In this document: in pieces, positions 35,527 to 45,189 of the stretch
Layout: the number at the start of each line of letters is the position of its first letter
Position numbering within the stretch: position 1 is the first letter of the stretch
Assembly (NCBI GenBank): GCA_963795435.1
Contig: CAWCHV010000006.1
Coordinates: forward strand, 186,001-250,000
Length of the DNA stretch: 64,000 nucleotides
Reading direction: 5' to 3'
Source: JAFKFI01 sp963795435
GTDB taxonomy: Bacteria > Pseudomonadota > Alphaproteobacteria > Acetobacterales > Acetobacteraceae
Program-made: the position numbers and the translations under genes
Notes under the pieces: generated by a model
The model's database searches: none
What the model saw: the letters and a program-made list of their open reading frames with translations, nothing else
What the model was told of the DNA's origin: nothing

Positions 35527-37593
35527 TCAATCCAAGGTCAACACGATATTGCCGAACCCGTCCAGGGTGGCCGTCGCACCCGGCGGCACCAGACAGGTGG
35601 CGTCGTACTCCTGCACGATCAGCGGCCCCGACCGCTGGCCGGACCCGAGCGCAGCGCGGTCGATCACCGGCAGCGTGGTCCAGCCGGGACCATCCAGCCA
35701 GGCGCGTCGGCTCGCCGGCGCTCCGGCGCGAAGCGGCGTGATGCTGGGCGGCAGGCGGGAGGCGTCCGGGACGCCGCGCGCGATGATGCCGACCCCGACC
35801 AACTCCACCGGCTCCTCCTCCGGCGCGCGGAACCCGTAGACCCGGGCGTGCGCCTCGGCGAACAAGCCCGGCAGCGCCGCGAGCAGCACCTCGGCGTCAC
35901 CCTCGGGCAGCTCGACCGTGAGTTCCGTGGACTGTCCGACATAGCGAGCGGAGGCCGAGCGCCGCATCCGGCATTGCCTCGGCAGAAAACCGTCGGCCGC
36001 GAGTTGCGCGGCCGCCGCGTCCTCCAACTCGCGCAAGGTATCGCGCAGGCGCGCCGGATCGGCCGTGTCCACGGGAGCGCGCAGGCTGCGGCTCGCGTGA
36101 TGCTCGGTGTCGGCGACCAGCAGCCCGAACGCGCTGAACAGGCCGGGCAGGGGCGGGACGATCACTCGGCGAATCCCGAGTTCGGCGGCGATCGCGGCGG
36201 CGAAGAGCGGGCCGTTGCCGCCGAAGGCGAGCAGCGCGAAATCGCGCGGGTCGCGGCCGCGCTCCACCGAGACGGCGCGGATCGCCCGCATCATGGTCGC
36301 CGCGGCGATCCGCAGCATCCCGTGCGCGGCGAACTCGATCGACAGCCCCATCGGCTCGGCGAGATGGCGCGCCACCGCCGCGCGTGCCGCTTCGGGATCG
36401 ACCGGCAAGGAGCCGCCGGCCAGCCCCGCCGGGTCGAGATAGCCGAGCACGAGGTTGCAGTCGGTGATGGTGGGCAAGGTGCCGCCGCGGCCGTAGCAGG
36501 CCGGTCCCGGATCGGCGCCCGCGCTGTCCGGACCGGCCTTCGGCGCGCCGGCGGCGTCCAGCCGGCAGATCGAGCCGCCGCCCGCGCCGACCTCGGCGAG
36601 GTCGATCGCCGGGAGCTTCAGCATGTAGCCGGCGCCGACCAGCAGGCGCGCGCCGGTGGTCACGCCGGCGCCGACCTCCATCGCCTCCGAGCGCAGCACC
36701 TCGCCGTTCTCCACCAGCCCGGCCTTGGCCGTGGTGCCGCCCATGTCGAAGGTGATGAGGCGTGGCTCGCCCAGGCGGGCGGCGAGGGCGGCGGCGCCGA
36801 CCACCCCGGCGGCGGGGCCGCTCTCGACGATGTGGGCGGGAAAGCGCGCGGCGAACGCCTCGGTCGCGAGCCCGCCATTCGACTGCATCAGGTGCAGCCC
36901 GGCGCCGATCCCGAGGGCGCGCAGGCGGGTCACGAGCGAGGCGAGATAGGCGCGGACGATGGGCTGCACGTAGGCGTTGATGACCGTGGTGCTGGTGCGC
37001 GGATATTCCTTGATTTCCGGCAGGATCTCGTGGCTGAGCGAGACCGGCAGATCGGGCAGCGCGGCGCGCACCGCCTCGGCGACCGCCTGCTCGTGCGCCG
37101 GGTTGGCGTAGCTGTGCAGCAGGCACACGGCAAGGCTCTCGACCCGCTCGCGCCGCAGGCTCTCGATCGCGGCGGCGAGGCTGGCGCGGTCGAGCGGGAC
37201 GCGGATGCCGCCATCGGGGGCGATCTTCTCGCGGATTTCGAGCCGCAGTCGCCGCTCGACCAGCGCGGGCGGCTTGCTCCAGTGCATGTCGTAGAGCCGC
37301 GGCATTCGCAGGTCGCGGATTTCCAGCACATCACGAAACCCCTCGGTGGTGATCAGCGCGGTGCGCGCGCCCTTGCCCTCGAGGATGGTGTTGGAGCCGA
37401 CCGTGGTGGCGTGCAGCACCTCGGCGACCTCGTCCCCGGCTTCTTCGAGCAGCGAGGCGAGCCCGGCGACGATGCCGTCGGCGTAGTCGTGCGGCGTCGA
37501 CAGCACCTTGCGAGTCAGCACCCGCCCGTCCACCGAGAAGGCGACGAGATCGGTGAAGGTGCCGCCGATATCGATGCCGATGCGGAGGCTCAT
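35527..37593 (-). CDS. Hydantoinase/5-oxoprolinase subunit A (ATP-dependent)
   Basis: 688 aa. ASKHA-fold ATPase: RIGIDIGGTFTDLV at the N-terminus, HATTVGSNTILEGKG near residue 65, HSYANPAHEQAV, LMQSNGGL near 245 and ITFDMGGTTAKAGL near 285. ERGRDPRDFALLAFGGNGPL near 430 is diagnostic. It phosphorylates a cyclic imide or lactam so that subunit B can open it. ATG at 37593 overlaps the subunit B stop by 4 nt. Substrate class (hydantoin, oxoproline, ketone carboxylation) is open. Confidence 0.9.
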   Translation of the reverse strand: MSLRIGIDIGGTFTDLVAFSVDGRVLTRKVLSTPHDYADGIVAGLASLLEEAGDEVAEVLHATTVGSNTILEGKGARTALITTEGFRDVLEIRDLRMPRLYDMHWSKPPALVERRLRLEIREKIAPDGGIRVPLDRASLAAAIESLRRERVESLAVCLLHSYANPAHEQAVAEAVRAALPDLPVSLSHEILPEIKEYPRTSTTVINAYVQPIVRAYLASLVTRLRALGIGAGLHLMQSNGGLATEAFAARFPAHIVESGPAAGVVGAAALAARLGEPRLITFDMGGTTAKAGLVENGEVLRSEAMEVGAGVTTGARLLVGAGYMLKLPAIDLAEVGAGGGSICRLDAAGAPKAGPDSAGADPGPACYGRGGTLPTITDCNLVLGYLDPAGLAGGSLPVDPEAARAAVARHLAEPMGLSIEFAAHGMLRIAAATMMRAIRAVSVERGRDPRDFALLAFGGNGPLFAAAIAAELGIRRVIVPPLPGLFSAFGLLVADTEHHASRSLRAPVDTADPARLRDTLRELEDAAAAQLAADGFLPRQCRMRRSASARYVGQSTELTVELPEGDAEVLLAALPGLFAEAHARVYGFRAPEEEPVELVGVGIIARGVPDASRLPPSITPLRAGAPASRRAWLDGPGWTTLPVIDRAALGSGQRSGPLIVQEYDATCLVPPGATATLDGFGNIVLTLD

Positions 37594-39359
37594 GCTCCCA
37601 AGCCCCACGTGACGGGAAGCAGTGGCGCGCGGGTGTCGCGCAGGCGGGCGCGCAAGGCCTCGGTCGCCGCCGCGTCGATGATGGGCGGGTCGCCGGTCGC
37701 GACGACGCCGTAGTCGCGCGCGGCGCCCTCGATGGTCACCAGGCCGTCGCGCAGGTCCCTCGCGACTGAGACAAGATCACGGTCGAGCGGATCGCCCCAG
37801 CCGCCCGCGGCGGGAAGCTCGTGGCGGAATATTTCACCCCGATGCAAGGTCATGGTCAGTTTCGCGTGCAACTTCTGTTCGGTGGGAAGTGCGGGGTCGA
37901 GCACGTTGCGGCCGGCGGCACCGGCGCCGCCGCCTTGCAGGCCGTAGGGGCGGTGCGTCTGGCGGTCGGCGCGGACTTGCAGAATCCCCTCGTCGGCGAG
38001 CATCCGCCAAGTGCGGCGGAGCGCCACGCCGCCGCGGAACCGCCCCGCGCCGCCGGTGTCCGGCACCATCGCGTAATCCAGCACTTCCAGCGGGTTCTCC
38101 GCCTCGATCACTTCGACGCTGAAGCTCGCCATGTTGGCGAACATGCTGGTGTTGGCGTCGGGACCGTCCGCCCAGGGTCGGGCGCCCCAGGCCCCGGAGA
38201 GAAAGTCGACGTAGATGAACGGCTTTCTGTCCGCGTCGTAGCCACCGATGGTGATGCCGGTGTTGCCGCCCTCGCAAGCGGCGAACACGCGGTCGGGGTA
38301 GAGCATCGCCAGCGCGCCGAAGCAGCAATCGGCGGCGCGGAACCCGGTGAGCCCGCGCGCCGCACAGGCGGCCGGCGGCAGCGCGTGCATGATGGTGCCT
38401 TCGGGCGCGATGACGGTGATCGGGCGGAACACGCCGTCGTTGTTCGGCATGTTCACGGAGAGGACCGATTTCGCGGCGGTGAACGACGCCGCCGCCGTGT
38501 AGCTCCAGGTGTTGTTGATGGCGCCCTTCACCTGCGGCGCGCTGCCGGTCCAGTCGATCTCCATCGCCTCGCCGCGCTTGCGGATCGTGCAGACCAGCGG
38601 GATCGGCCGTCCGACGTCGATCTGGTCGTCGTCGATCCAGTCGGTGAACCTCGCCTCGCCATCCGGGAGTTCCGCGAGGCAGTGGCGGGTGAGGCGCTCG
38701 CTATAGTCCATCGTCTCGGCCATCAGCATCCGCACGCCGTCCGTGCCGTGGCGGGCGACAAGGTCGGCCATGCCGCGCGCGGCCATCTCGCAGGCGGCGA
38801 GCTGGGCGCGCAGGTCGCCGAACACGCGCGCGGGGAGGCGCACGTTGCGCTCGATCATGCGGAACAGCGTGGCGTTGGGCTGGCCGCGCTCGTACAACTT
38901 CAGCGGCGGGATGCGCAGGCCCTCGGCGTAGATCTCCGTGCTGTCTGACGCGTTGGAGCCCGGCACGCGGCCGCCGACATCCGTGTGGTGGCAGATGGTC
39001 GCGCCGTACGCCACCACGTCGCCCTGGTGGAAGATCGGCTTGAAGACAAAGATGTCGGGGAGGTGCATCCCGCCTTCATAGGGGTCGTTGAGCACCAGCA
39101 CGTCGCCCTCGGCGATGTCGCCGGAGAAATGGCGCAGCGTCGCCTGGAGGGCGACGGGGATGCTGCACAGATGGCCGGGCAGGCTGAGCCCCTGCGCCGC
39201 GAGCCGGCCCTCGGCGTCGCAGATGGCGGCGGAGAAATCCATGATATTCTTGAGCACGCCGGAATAGGCGGTGCGATAGATGGTCAGCGCCATCTCGTCG
39301 CCGAGTGCGGTAAGCGCGTTGCGAAACAGCTCGGCGGTGATCGGATCGGCGGTGCTCAT
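37590..39359 (-). CDS. Hydantoinase/5-oxoprolinase subunit B
   Basis: 589 aa. DPITAELFRNALTALGDEM at the start, YSGVLKNIMDFSAAICD, GLSLPGHLCSIP near residue 60, VLNDPYEGGMHLPDI near 90, ATICHHTDVGGRVPGSNA and AAGGWGDPLDRD near 545 are family blocks. ATG at 39359 preferred because homology begins here; an ATG at 39380 is possible. With subunit A it forms one operon of two coupled genes. Confidence 0.9.
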   Translation of the reverse strand: MSTADPITAELFRNALTALGDEMALTIYRTAYSGVLKNIMDFSAAICDAEGRLAAQGLSLPGHLCSIPVALQATLRHFSGDIAEGDVLVLNDPYEGGMHLPDIFVFKPIFHQGDVVAYGATICHHTDVGGRVPGSNASDSTEIYAEGLRIPPLKLYERGQPNATLFRMIERNVRLPARVFGDLRAQLAACEMAARGMADLVARHGTDGVRMLMAETMDYSERLTRHCLAELPDGEARFTDWIDDDQIDVGRPIPLVCTIRKRGEAMEIDWTGSAPQVKGAINNTWSYTAAASFTAAKSVLSVNMPNNDGVFRPITVIAPEGTIMHALPPAACAARGLTGFRAADCCFGALAMLYPDRVFAACEGGNTGITIGGYDADRKPFIYVDFLSGAWGARPWADGPDANTSMFANMASFSVEVIEAENPLEVLDYAMVPDTGGAGRFRGGVALRRTWRMLADEGILQVRADRQTHRPYGLQGGGAGAAGRNVLDPALPTEQKLHAKLTMTLHRGEIFRHELPAAGGWGDPLDRDLVSVARDLRDGLVTIEGAARDYGVVATGDPPIIDAAATEALRARLRDTRAPLLPVTWGLGA

Positions 39360-39461
39360 CAGCCAAGCATGGCGCGGCATCGGCGATGCGGTAAAGCCGG
39401 CCCGAACACGTCCGCCGCTACCGGTGGATGACGGGCCGGATCGGGCCGCCCGTCACTTCGT

Positions 39462-40529
39462 TTACCTGGCCTGCGGCAAGTCTTCCACGTTGACCTCGGG
39501 TATCGGCGCTTCCGGCAGATCCTCGACATTGACTTCCGGAATCGGCTGGTCCCCCGATGCCGAGCTGCCCGCGACGGGGCCGCCGCAATCCTTGGGACCG
39601 CAGGTGAGCGCGCCGGTCGACGTCATCGTGGTCCAGTCCGGCCCGAAGGTGCCGGCCTGCGGCGGCTGGGCATCGAAGCCTGGCACGAGGTCCGGGATGG
39701 CGATATTGGGCGGCAGGTTGCAGGCGCGCGAGACGGCGCCTGTGAACGTGTTGCTGTTGGGTCCAAGTGGACAGTAGAGCCCTCTCGGATATCGGGAGAA
39801 ATTGGTTTCGATGCAAGCGTAGTTCAGGGGCGTCTTCAGACAGCTTCCCGACCGGCTGATATCCGCGTCGGCGGCGCCGCGGAACGTGACCCCCTGGGCG
39901 CAGGAGGATCCGTCGGCCGCCTGCTTCACGAGTCTGGGGTACAAGCTGAAGGTCTCGTGGTCCGGGCTTGGTTCGGGACCACCGACCCGGAACCAGGAGT
40001 GATTTGCGATCGGCGCGGCCTCGGTTGGCGACCAACAGATATAAACATCGGGTCCGACATGCGGGGGCGGCGGCGATGGCGGGAAAACCGGAGGCGCGGG
40101 AGCCGGAATGTTGGAGGGGAGCGTATCGTCGGTCTGTCGCTGGACCAGCTCGCCGTTCGATGCCGAGGCCGATGCCCCCTGCTGCAGCGCGTGCGTCAGT
40201 TCATGCGCCAACAAATGGCGCCCCGTGTCCGTGTCGGGAGCGTACTCGCCCTGCCGAAATCCGATATCGGAGCCGACGGCGAACGCCCGAGCCGCGAGCA
40301 CCTCGGCAGACCGCGAGGCCAGCGTATCGGCATGGATGCGGACGCGGCTGAAATCATGTCCGAAACGTGGCTCCATGAAATTGCGCGTAGCTGCATCAAG
40401 CGGATGGCCAGACGAGCGCAGCATTTCCCGCACAATTCCGGGCGCCTCGCCCGCGGCCCTGGCGCCCGGTGTACTTCGCGCCGTCATCGCCTTGACTGGC
40501 CGAGCAAACATGATTGCAATTCTCCGCAT
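39462..40529 (-). CDS. DUF4157 (eCIS core domain) protein with putative metalloprotease site
   Basis: 355 aa. ATG at 40529 has GGAG eight bases upstream. Residues about 45-120 are the DUF4157 domain: LDAATRNFMEPRFGHDFSRVRIHAD, ARAFAVGSDIGF, then HLLAHELTHALQQ with the HExxH zinc motif. A Pro-rich linker follows, then a Cys-containing domain (CLKTPLNYACIE, CPLGPNSNTFTGAVSRAC). The C-terminus is a tandem repeat of a PIPEVNVEDLP unit. Such proteins are typical cargo or toxins of extracellular contractile injection systems, but no tail, sheath or baseplate gene is in this window. The Cys/NSNTF domain might be papain-like; that is a guess. Confidence 0.8.
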   Translation of the reverse strand: MRRIAIMFARPVKAMTARSTPGARAAGEAPGIVREMLRSSGHPLDAATRNFMEPRFGHDFSRVRIHADTLASRSAEVLAARAFAVGSDIGFRQGEYAPDTDTGRHLLAHELTHALQQGASASASNGELVQRQTDDTLPSNIPAPAPPVFPPSPPPPHVGPDVYICWSPTEAAPIANHSWFRVGGPEPSPDHETFSLYPRLVKQAADGSSCAQGVTFRGAADADISRSGSCLKTPLNYACIETNFSRYPRGLYCPLGPNSNTFTGAVSRACNLPPNIAIPDLVPGFDAQPPQAGTFGPDWTTMTSTGALTCGPKDCGGPVAGSSASGDQPIPEVNVEDLPEAPIPEVNVEDLPQAR

Positions 40530-40674
40530 CGAGAACGCTCCATGAGGCCGCTTCATGGAGCAGGGACTCAGACGTGGCGGATCGGGCAACCGGCCCGATA
40601 GGACGGACCTTAGCAGGATCGCCTGCCGGTCGCCGCCAATTAGTTTGCTTCTCCGGAACATCAGGAGGCGACGG

Positions 40675-41622
40675 ATGAGCTTAAGGATCGGGTACCTGCT
40701 GCCGACCCGCGAGCGAGTGATGGAGGGCCGGCCGGAAGCCGCGCCGCTGCTTGAACTGGCGGCGCGGGCGGAGGCCCTGGGCTACGATTCCATCTGGGTC
40801 GGCGATTCGGTGACGGCGCGGCCGCGCCACGATCCGATGACCCTGCTTGCCGCCGTTGCGGCGCGGGCGCCGCAGATGGAGCTCGGGACGGCGGTGCTGC
40901 TGCCGGCGCTGCGCAATCCGGTGCTGCTCGCTCACCAGGTCGCCACTTTGGACCAGATCAGCGAGGGCCGCTTCATCCTCGGCGTCGGCATCGCGAGCGA
41001 CGTGCCGAACATCCGCACCGAGTTCGAGGCCTGCGGCGTGCCGTGGGAGAAGCGGATCGGGCGGATGATGGAGGGGCTGCGCCTGTGCCGCGCGCTTTGG
41101 AGCGGGGAGAAGGTGGATTGGGACGGTCGATGGCGGGTGCGCGACGCGGTGCTCGGCCCGATGCCGCACCGGCCGGGCGGCCCGCCGATCTGGATTGGCG
41201 GCAACGGGCCGGCAAGTCTGGAGCGGGTCGGAAAGCACTTCGACGGCTGGTTCCCCAACGGCCCCAGCGCGGCGCAGTTCAGCGAGCAATTGGCGGAGAT
41301 CCAGGCGATCGCGCGCGCCGCCGGCCGCGATCCCGCGAAGCTGACCGGGGCGATGTACCTGACCTTGGCGATCGACGACGATCCGGCGCGGGCTGACGCG
41401 CGGTTGAGCGCGTTCATGGAACGCTATTACGGCCAGCCCGCCGCGGTGATGCGTGCGCGGCAGGTCAACTACGCCGGGCCGGCTGCTGGCGCGGCCGACT
41501 GGCTGGCGGGCTACGTTCGCGCGGGGGCGAGCCATCTCGTGCTGCGCTTCGCCGGCGACCACGAGCGGCATCTGGAAGCGCTGGCTGGGGTGCGGTCCTC
41601 GCTCGCGGGATTGTCGCCGTGA
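40675..41622 (+). CDS. LLM class flavin/F420-dependent oxidoreductase
   Basis: 315 aa. Strong AGGAGGCGACGG site before ATG 40675. MSLRIGYLLPTRERVM, ALGYDSIWVGDSV, VLLPALRNPVLLAHQVATLDQIS and FILGVGIASDVPNI are luciferase-like blocks; PIWIGGNGPASLERV binds the cofactor phosphate. TGA overlaps the next gene's GTG by 4 nt, so it is coupled to the MOSC protein. Whether it uses FMN or F420 cannot be read from sequence. Confidence 0.85.
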   Translation: MSLRIGYLLPTRERVMEGRPEAAPLLELAARAEALGYDSIWVGDSVTARPRHDPMTLLAAVAARAPQMELGTAVLLPALRNPVLLAHQVATLDQISEGRFILGVGIASDVPNIRTEFEACGVPWEKRIGRMMEGLRLCRALWSGEKVDWDGRWRVRDAVLGPMPHRPGGPPIWIGGNGPASLERVGKHFDGWFPNGPSAAQFSEQLAEIQAIARAAGRDPAKLTGAMYLTLAIDDDPARADARLSAFMERYYGQPAAVMRARQVNYAGPAAGAADWLAGYVRAGASHLVLRFAGDHERHLEALAGVRSSLAGLSP

Positions 41623-42413
41623 GCGTCGTCGGGCGCGTGGAAAGCCTCTGGCGCTATCCGGTCAAGAGTATGCGCGGGGAAGAACTGGCGGAGGCGTATT
41701 TCGGCTATGGCGGCGTGTTGGGCGACCGGATCTACGCTTTCCGCGATACGGCCGCCCGAAAGGCGTTGCCCTATCTGACAGCGCGCGAGCAGGCCGCGAT
41801 GCTGCTACACGCGCCCCGGTTCCGCCACGCCTCGCGGGCGACGAAGCCGGTCAATCTCGCGGAGGCGGAGAGCCTCGGGCCGGGCGTGACGCCGGTCTAT
41901 CCGAGCCGCGACGATTTCGCGGTGGATGTCGAGACGCCCTCCGGCGCGGTGGTCGCAATCGACGATCCGGCGCTGATCGATGCGCTGAACCACGGACTCG
42001 CCGACGGCCACACGTTGTCGCTGCTGCGGTCGGAGGACCGCGCGCTGACCGATTGCCGGCCTGTCTCGCTGTTCTCAATGCAGACGGTGCGGCGGACCGG
42101 CGAGGAGGTGGGGAACACGCTCGACAAGCGGCGCTTCCGGGCGAACGTCTACGCCGATTTCGGCTCGATGGCCGGTTTCGCGGAGGAGGGTTTCATCGGC
42201 AGCCGGCTGCGGATCGGTGGGCGCGCGGAGGTCGCCGTGGTCGAACGTGACCCGCGCTGCAAGATCATCACCCTCGACCCCGACACCGCCGAGGCGAACC
42301 CGGAGATCCTGCGCAAGCTCGCGCGCGGACACGAGGGGTTTGCGGGTGTCTATGGCGCGGTGCTGGTGGAGGGGACGGTGCGGCCGGGGGATGAGATCAA
42401 CGTGCTTGGCTAG
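41619..42413 (+). CDS. MOSC-domain protein
   Basis: 264 aa, GTG start. N-terminal beta-barrel: VESLWRYPVKSMRGEEL with the molybdenum-cofactor-sulfurase-like PVKSM. The MOSC core from about 115 has FSMQTV, RFRANVYADF and a conserved Cys in ERDPRCKIITLDPDTAE near 215, expected to carry the Mo-bound sulfur or the cofactor. Relatives (YcbX, YiiM, mARC) reduce N-hydroxylated compounds. The overlap with the LLM gene suggests a joint detoxification or reduction function. Confidence 0.85.
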   Translation: MSVVGRVESLWRYPVKSMRGEELAEAYFGYGGVLGDRIYAFRDTAARKALPYLTAREQAAMLLHAPRFRHASRATKPVNLAEAESLGPGVTPVYPSRDDFAVDVETPSGAVVAIDDPALIDALNHGLADGHTLSLLRSEDRALTDCRPVSLFSMQTVRRTGEEVGNTLDKRRFRANVYADFGSMAGFAEEGFIGSRLRIGGRAEVAVVERDPRCKIITLDPDTAEANPEILRKLARGHEGFAGVYGAVLVEGTVRPGDEINVLG

Positions 42414-42528
42414 CCGCGCTCGCTCCACCCATTGCGGCAGGAGAAGGGCAACGGTCAGGTTCTTGCGGGCTTGTAGTGATCGACGGGGGCTTGAAGCAGC
42501 TCTGGATCCGGGCCACGTCTACCGCGCC

Positions 42529-42807
42529 ATGCCAAACCGCCCGCCGCCTGAGCTCGACATGAACCCCGACGGGAGCTTCCGGACGCCGGCGCGCCCGCCG
42601 CTCGCATTGCGGGTCGGGGCGATCGCCCTGGTGGTCGCGGTGTTGGCCGGCGCGCTGGCGGCGGCGGTACTGGTGTTATGGTTCGCGCTGGCGCTGATTC
42701 CGGTCGCGATCGTCGCCTTCGTGATCGCCTGGGTGGCGTTCCGCATCCAGCTCTGGCGGATCAGGCGCTCAGCGCGCGGCCGGCGCGCCGTTTTTCGCGC
42801 CTACTAG
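42529..42807 (+). CDS. Small hypothetical membrane protein
   Basis: 92 aa. Pro-rich start (MPNRPPPELDMNPDGSFRTPARPP), two hydrophobic stretches in residues 32-75 and a basic Arg-rich tail. Either ATG 42529 or ATG 42559 could be the start. Its last 39 nt overlap the 3' end of the convergent LLM gene. Family not recognised. Confidence 0.65.
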   Translation: MPNRPPPELDMNPDGSFRTPARPPLALRVGAIALVVAVLAGALAAAVLVLWFALALIPVAIVAFVIAWVAFRIQLWRIRRSARGRRAVFRAY

Positions 42808-43815
42808 CCCGAACTCCTCGGCGAGCAGCGTGTAGGAACGCCGCCGCGCCACGGGGTCATGAACCGTGGTGAGCACGGCGATCTCCGACAGTTCCTGCTC
42901 CTCGGCCAGCGCCCGCAGGCGCGCGCCGACCTCGGGTGCCGTGCCGTGGATCGTCCGTTCGCGCACCCGGGCCACGCGCATCCGCTCGCCCTCGGTGAGC
43001 GGCTGGGCGGCGGCTTCCTCCGGGGAGAGCAACGGCGAAAAAATGCCGCGGTCGCGGTTGAGCCGGGCGACGGCGCGCGAGGTGAACTGCCGCGCGGCTT
43101 CTTCCTCGGTCTCCGCTGCGAGCGCCCAGACGCAGGCCGCCGTGTGCGGCTCGGGGTGGCGGGCGCTCGGACGGTAGGTCTGGCGGTAGACGGCAAACGC
43201 CTGCTCGGCGCCGCGACCGTCGGTGATGAAATGGGCGAAGCAATACGGGAGCCCGAAATACGCCGCGACCTGCGCGCCGTAGTCGGAGCTGCCGAGTATC
43301 CAAGTCTCCGGCACTGTCGGGCCCTGTGGGTTGGCGACGATGTCGCGGAACGGATGGCCCTCGACCAGCTTCTCGCCCGCCAGCCAGGACAGCAGGTCGC
43401 GCACTTGCGCCGGGAAATGGTCGGCCGCCGTCTCGGCTTGCGGGTTCAGCGCGAAGGCCGTGCGACCGTCCGAGCCGGGGGCGCGGCCGAGGCCGAGGTC
43501 GATGCGGCCGGGAGCGATCGCCTCCAGCACGCGGAACTGCTCGGCTACTTTCAGGCTGGAATAGTGCGGCAGCATCACTCCGGCGCTGCCGACGCGGATC
43601 TGTCGCGTGGTCGCGGCGATGGCGCTGATGAGCACTTCCGGCGCGGTGCCGGCGATGCTGGCGGAGTTGTGGTGCTCGGCCAGCCAGTAGCGGCTGTAGC
43701 CGAGCGCGTCACAGTGCCGGGCAAGTTCCAGGCTCTCGCGGATCGAGCTGTCGGGCGAGCGGCCGGTGACGACGGTGGACTGGTCGAGCACGGAGAGGCG
43801 GATCGGGGGCGTCAT
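42769..43815 (-). CDS. LLM class oxidoreductase, MsnO8/YhbW-like
   Basis: 348 aa. RLSVLDQSTVVTGRSPDSSIRESLELA, GYSRYWLAEHHNSASIAGTAPEVLI and GSAGVMLPHYSSLKVAEQFRVLEAI with PGRIDLGLGRAPGSD identify the FMN-type luciferase-like group. It converges with the small membrane gene and overlaps its stop by 39 nt. ATG at 43815 was taken; upstream frame lacks homology. Substrate unknown; probably uses FMNH2 rather than F420. Confidence 0.87.
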   Translation of the reverse strand: MTPPIRLSVLDQSTVVTGRSPDSSIRESLELARHCDALGYSRYWLAEHHNSASIAGTAPEVLISAIAATTRQIRVGSAGVMLPHYSSLKVAEQFRVLEAIAPGRIDLGLGRAPGSDGRTAFALNPQAETAADHFPAQVRDLLSWLAGEKLVEGHPFRDIVANPQGPTVPETWILGSSDYGAQVAAYFGLPYCFAHFITDGRGAEQAFAVYRQTYRPSARHPEPHTAACVWALAAETEEEAARQFTSRAVARLNRDRGIFSPLLSPEEAAAQPLTEGERMRVARVRERTIHGTAPEVGARLRALAEEQELSEIAVLTTVHDPVARRRSYTLLAEEFGLVGAKNGAPAAR

Positions 43816-43829
43816 TTGTCTCCGCTCAA

Positions 43830-45101
43830 TCAAAATGTGACATGGCCGAATGTCGCGCGGAGCAGCGCGTAGACAAGGCCGCCGACCAGGAAACCCACCA
43901 GAGTGCCATTGACCCGAACGAATTGCAGGTCCTTGCCCACATAGAGCTCCAGCTTGTCGGTGATGGTCGCCGCGTCCCAACTGGCGACAGCTCGGGCGAT
44001 GAAATCGGAAAGATGCACCTGCGCGGCGGGGAGCAGGCCAGCGAGAATGTGCTCGGTGGCGCCTTGGACCCGGTCCCGCACCGCCGGATCGGATTGCAGC
44101 ATCCCGCCGAGATTGGCGAACGCTCCCTCTATGAGGGCGATGGTGTGCCCGTTCGGTTTGGCGGCGTCGGCCTCCAGCGCCATCCGCAGCCGCGCCCAGA
44201 TGTCCCAGAGCCAGGCCTGGATGGTCTCGTGCGCCATTACCTTGCGGATCGCAGCGCCAATCTCGGCGGCTCGCTCGGGGTCGGTCTCCATGCGATCGAT
44301 CTCGCGCTTGACCCATTCATCGAACGCGGCGCGCAGTTCCGAGCCGTCGGGGCTCATCTTGTCGAGCTCGCCGTTGACCATGCCGAGCACGCGCTTGGCG
44401 ATCGAGGCGCCGAGCGCCCAGCCGACCAGCCGGCCGCCCTGCTCGCGCACCCGTTCCTCGATGGCGCCGCGCAGGGCTTCCTCCTGGTTGGCAAGAAGCG
44501 TCTTGAACTGGTTGAGGATGAAGCCGAACACCTCTTGGTGGCGGCCGCCCTCGACCATGCCGCGCAGGGCGCGTGCGACGACAGCGCCGGCCGCGGGTCC
44601 GCCCAGGATACGCGGGACGATGCGGGAAGCGAGGCGTCGGGCGCGCCCGTCCTCGACCGTCGCCAGCATCTTGGGGAGCATCCCCGCCAGCGCTTCGGCG
44701 GCGGGGCGGGCAGAGGCGGGATCGGCGAGGAAGCGGCGAAGAATTCCGGCGAGGTCGAGGCCGTGCAGCACGCGCGCCACCTGCTCGCCGGTGAACACGT
44801 GGTTGGCGACGAAGCGGCCGAGGGCGGCGCCGAGGCGTTCCTTCTGGTTCGGCAGGATGGCGGTATGCGGGATCGGGATGCCGAGCGGGTGGCGGAACAG
44901 GGCAGTGACGGCGAACCAGTCGGCGATGCCGCCGACGAACCCGGCCTTGGCCGCCGATTGCAAGAGGTCGGTCCCCCAGCCCTCCGGCAAGGCGTAGGTG
45001 CCGAGCGTGATGACGGCCATCAGGATCAGCAGCCCCGTCGCGAAGGCGCGATGGGTCGCCAACGCGCGGCGGCGCTGGGCGTCGGGGTCTAGTTCGGTCA
45101 T
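43830..45101 (-). CDS. DUF445-family inner-membrane protein
   Basis: 423 aa. N-terminal TM helix near residues 18-40, then AAKAGFVGGIADWFAVTALFRHPLGIPIPHTAILPNQKERLG, the DUF445 hallmark. A long amphipathic helical middle and a C-terminal TM segment (GFLVGGLVYALLRA) follow. Function is unknown; relatives are linked to envelope integrity. It lies 14 nt from the LLM gene on the same strand and may share a transcript. Confidence 0.87.
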   Translation of the reverse strand: MTELDPDAQRRRALATHRAFATGLLILMAVITLGTYALPEGWGTDLLQSAAKAGFVGGIADWFAVTALFRHPLGIPIPHTAILPNQKERLGAALGRFVANHVFTGEQVARVLHGLDLAGILRRFLADPASARPAAEALAGMLPKMLATVEDGRARRLASRIVPRILGGPAAGAVVARALRGMVEGGRHQEVFGFILNQFKTLLANQEEALRGAIEERVREQGGRLVGWALGASIAKRVLGMVNGELDKMSPDGSELRAAFDEWVKREIDRMETDPERAAEIGAAIRKVMAHETIQAWLWDIWARLRMALEADAAKPNGHTIALIEGAFANLGGMLQSDPAVRDRVQGATEHILAGLLPAAQVHLSDFIARAVASWDAATITDKLELYVGKDLQFVRVNGTLVGFLVGGLVYALLRATFGHVTF

Positions 45102-45189
45102 GGGCCCCCTTCATAGGAGCGCGGGCCTCGCTCGCCCAGGGCACCATGCGCTGTTTGCTCACCGCCGGGCCCGACGTTATAAAGTAACC

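Noticed and set aside
39462..40529. An eCIS operon around the DUF4157 gene
   Set aside because: No sheath, tube, baseplate or AAA gene is within the window; neighbours are metabolic genes.
45102..45189. Zinc-responsive (Zur-type) operator ahead of the metal transporter
   Set aside because: I found no convincing palindrome in this 88-nt gap.
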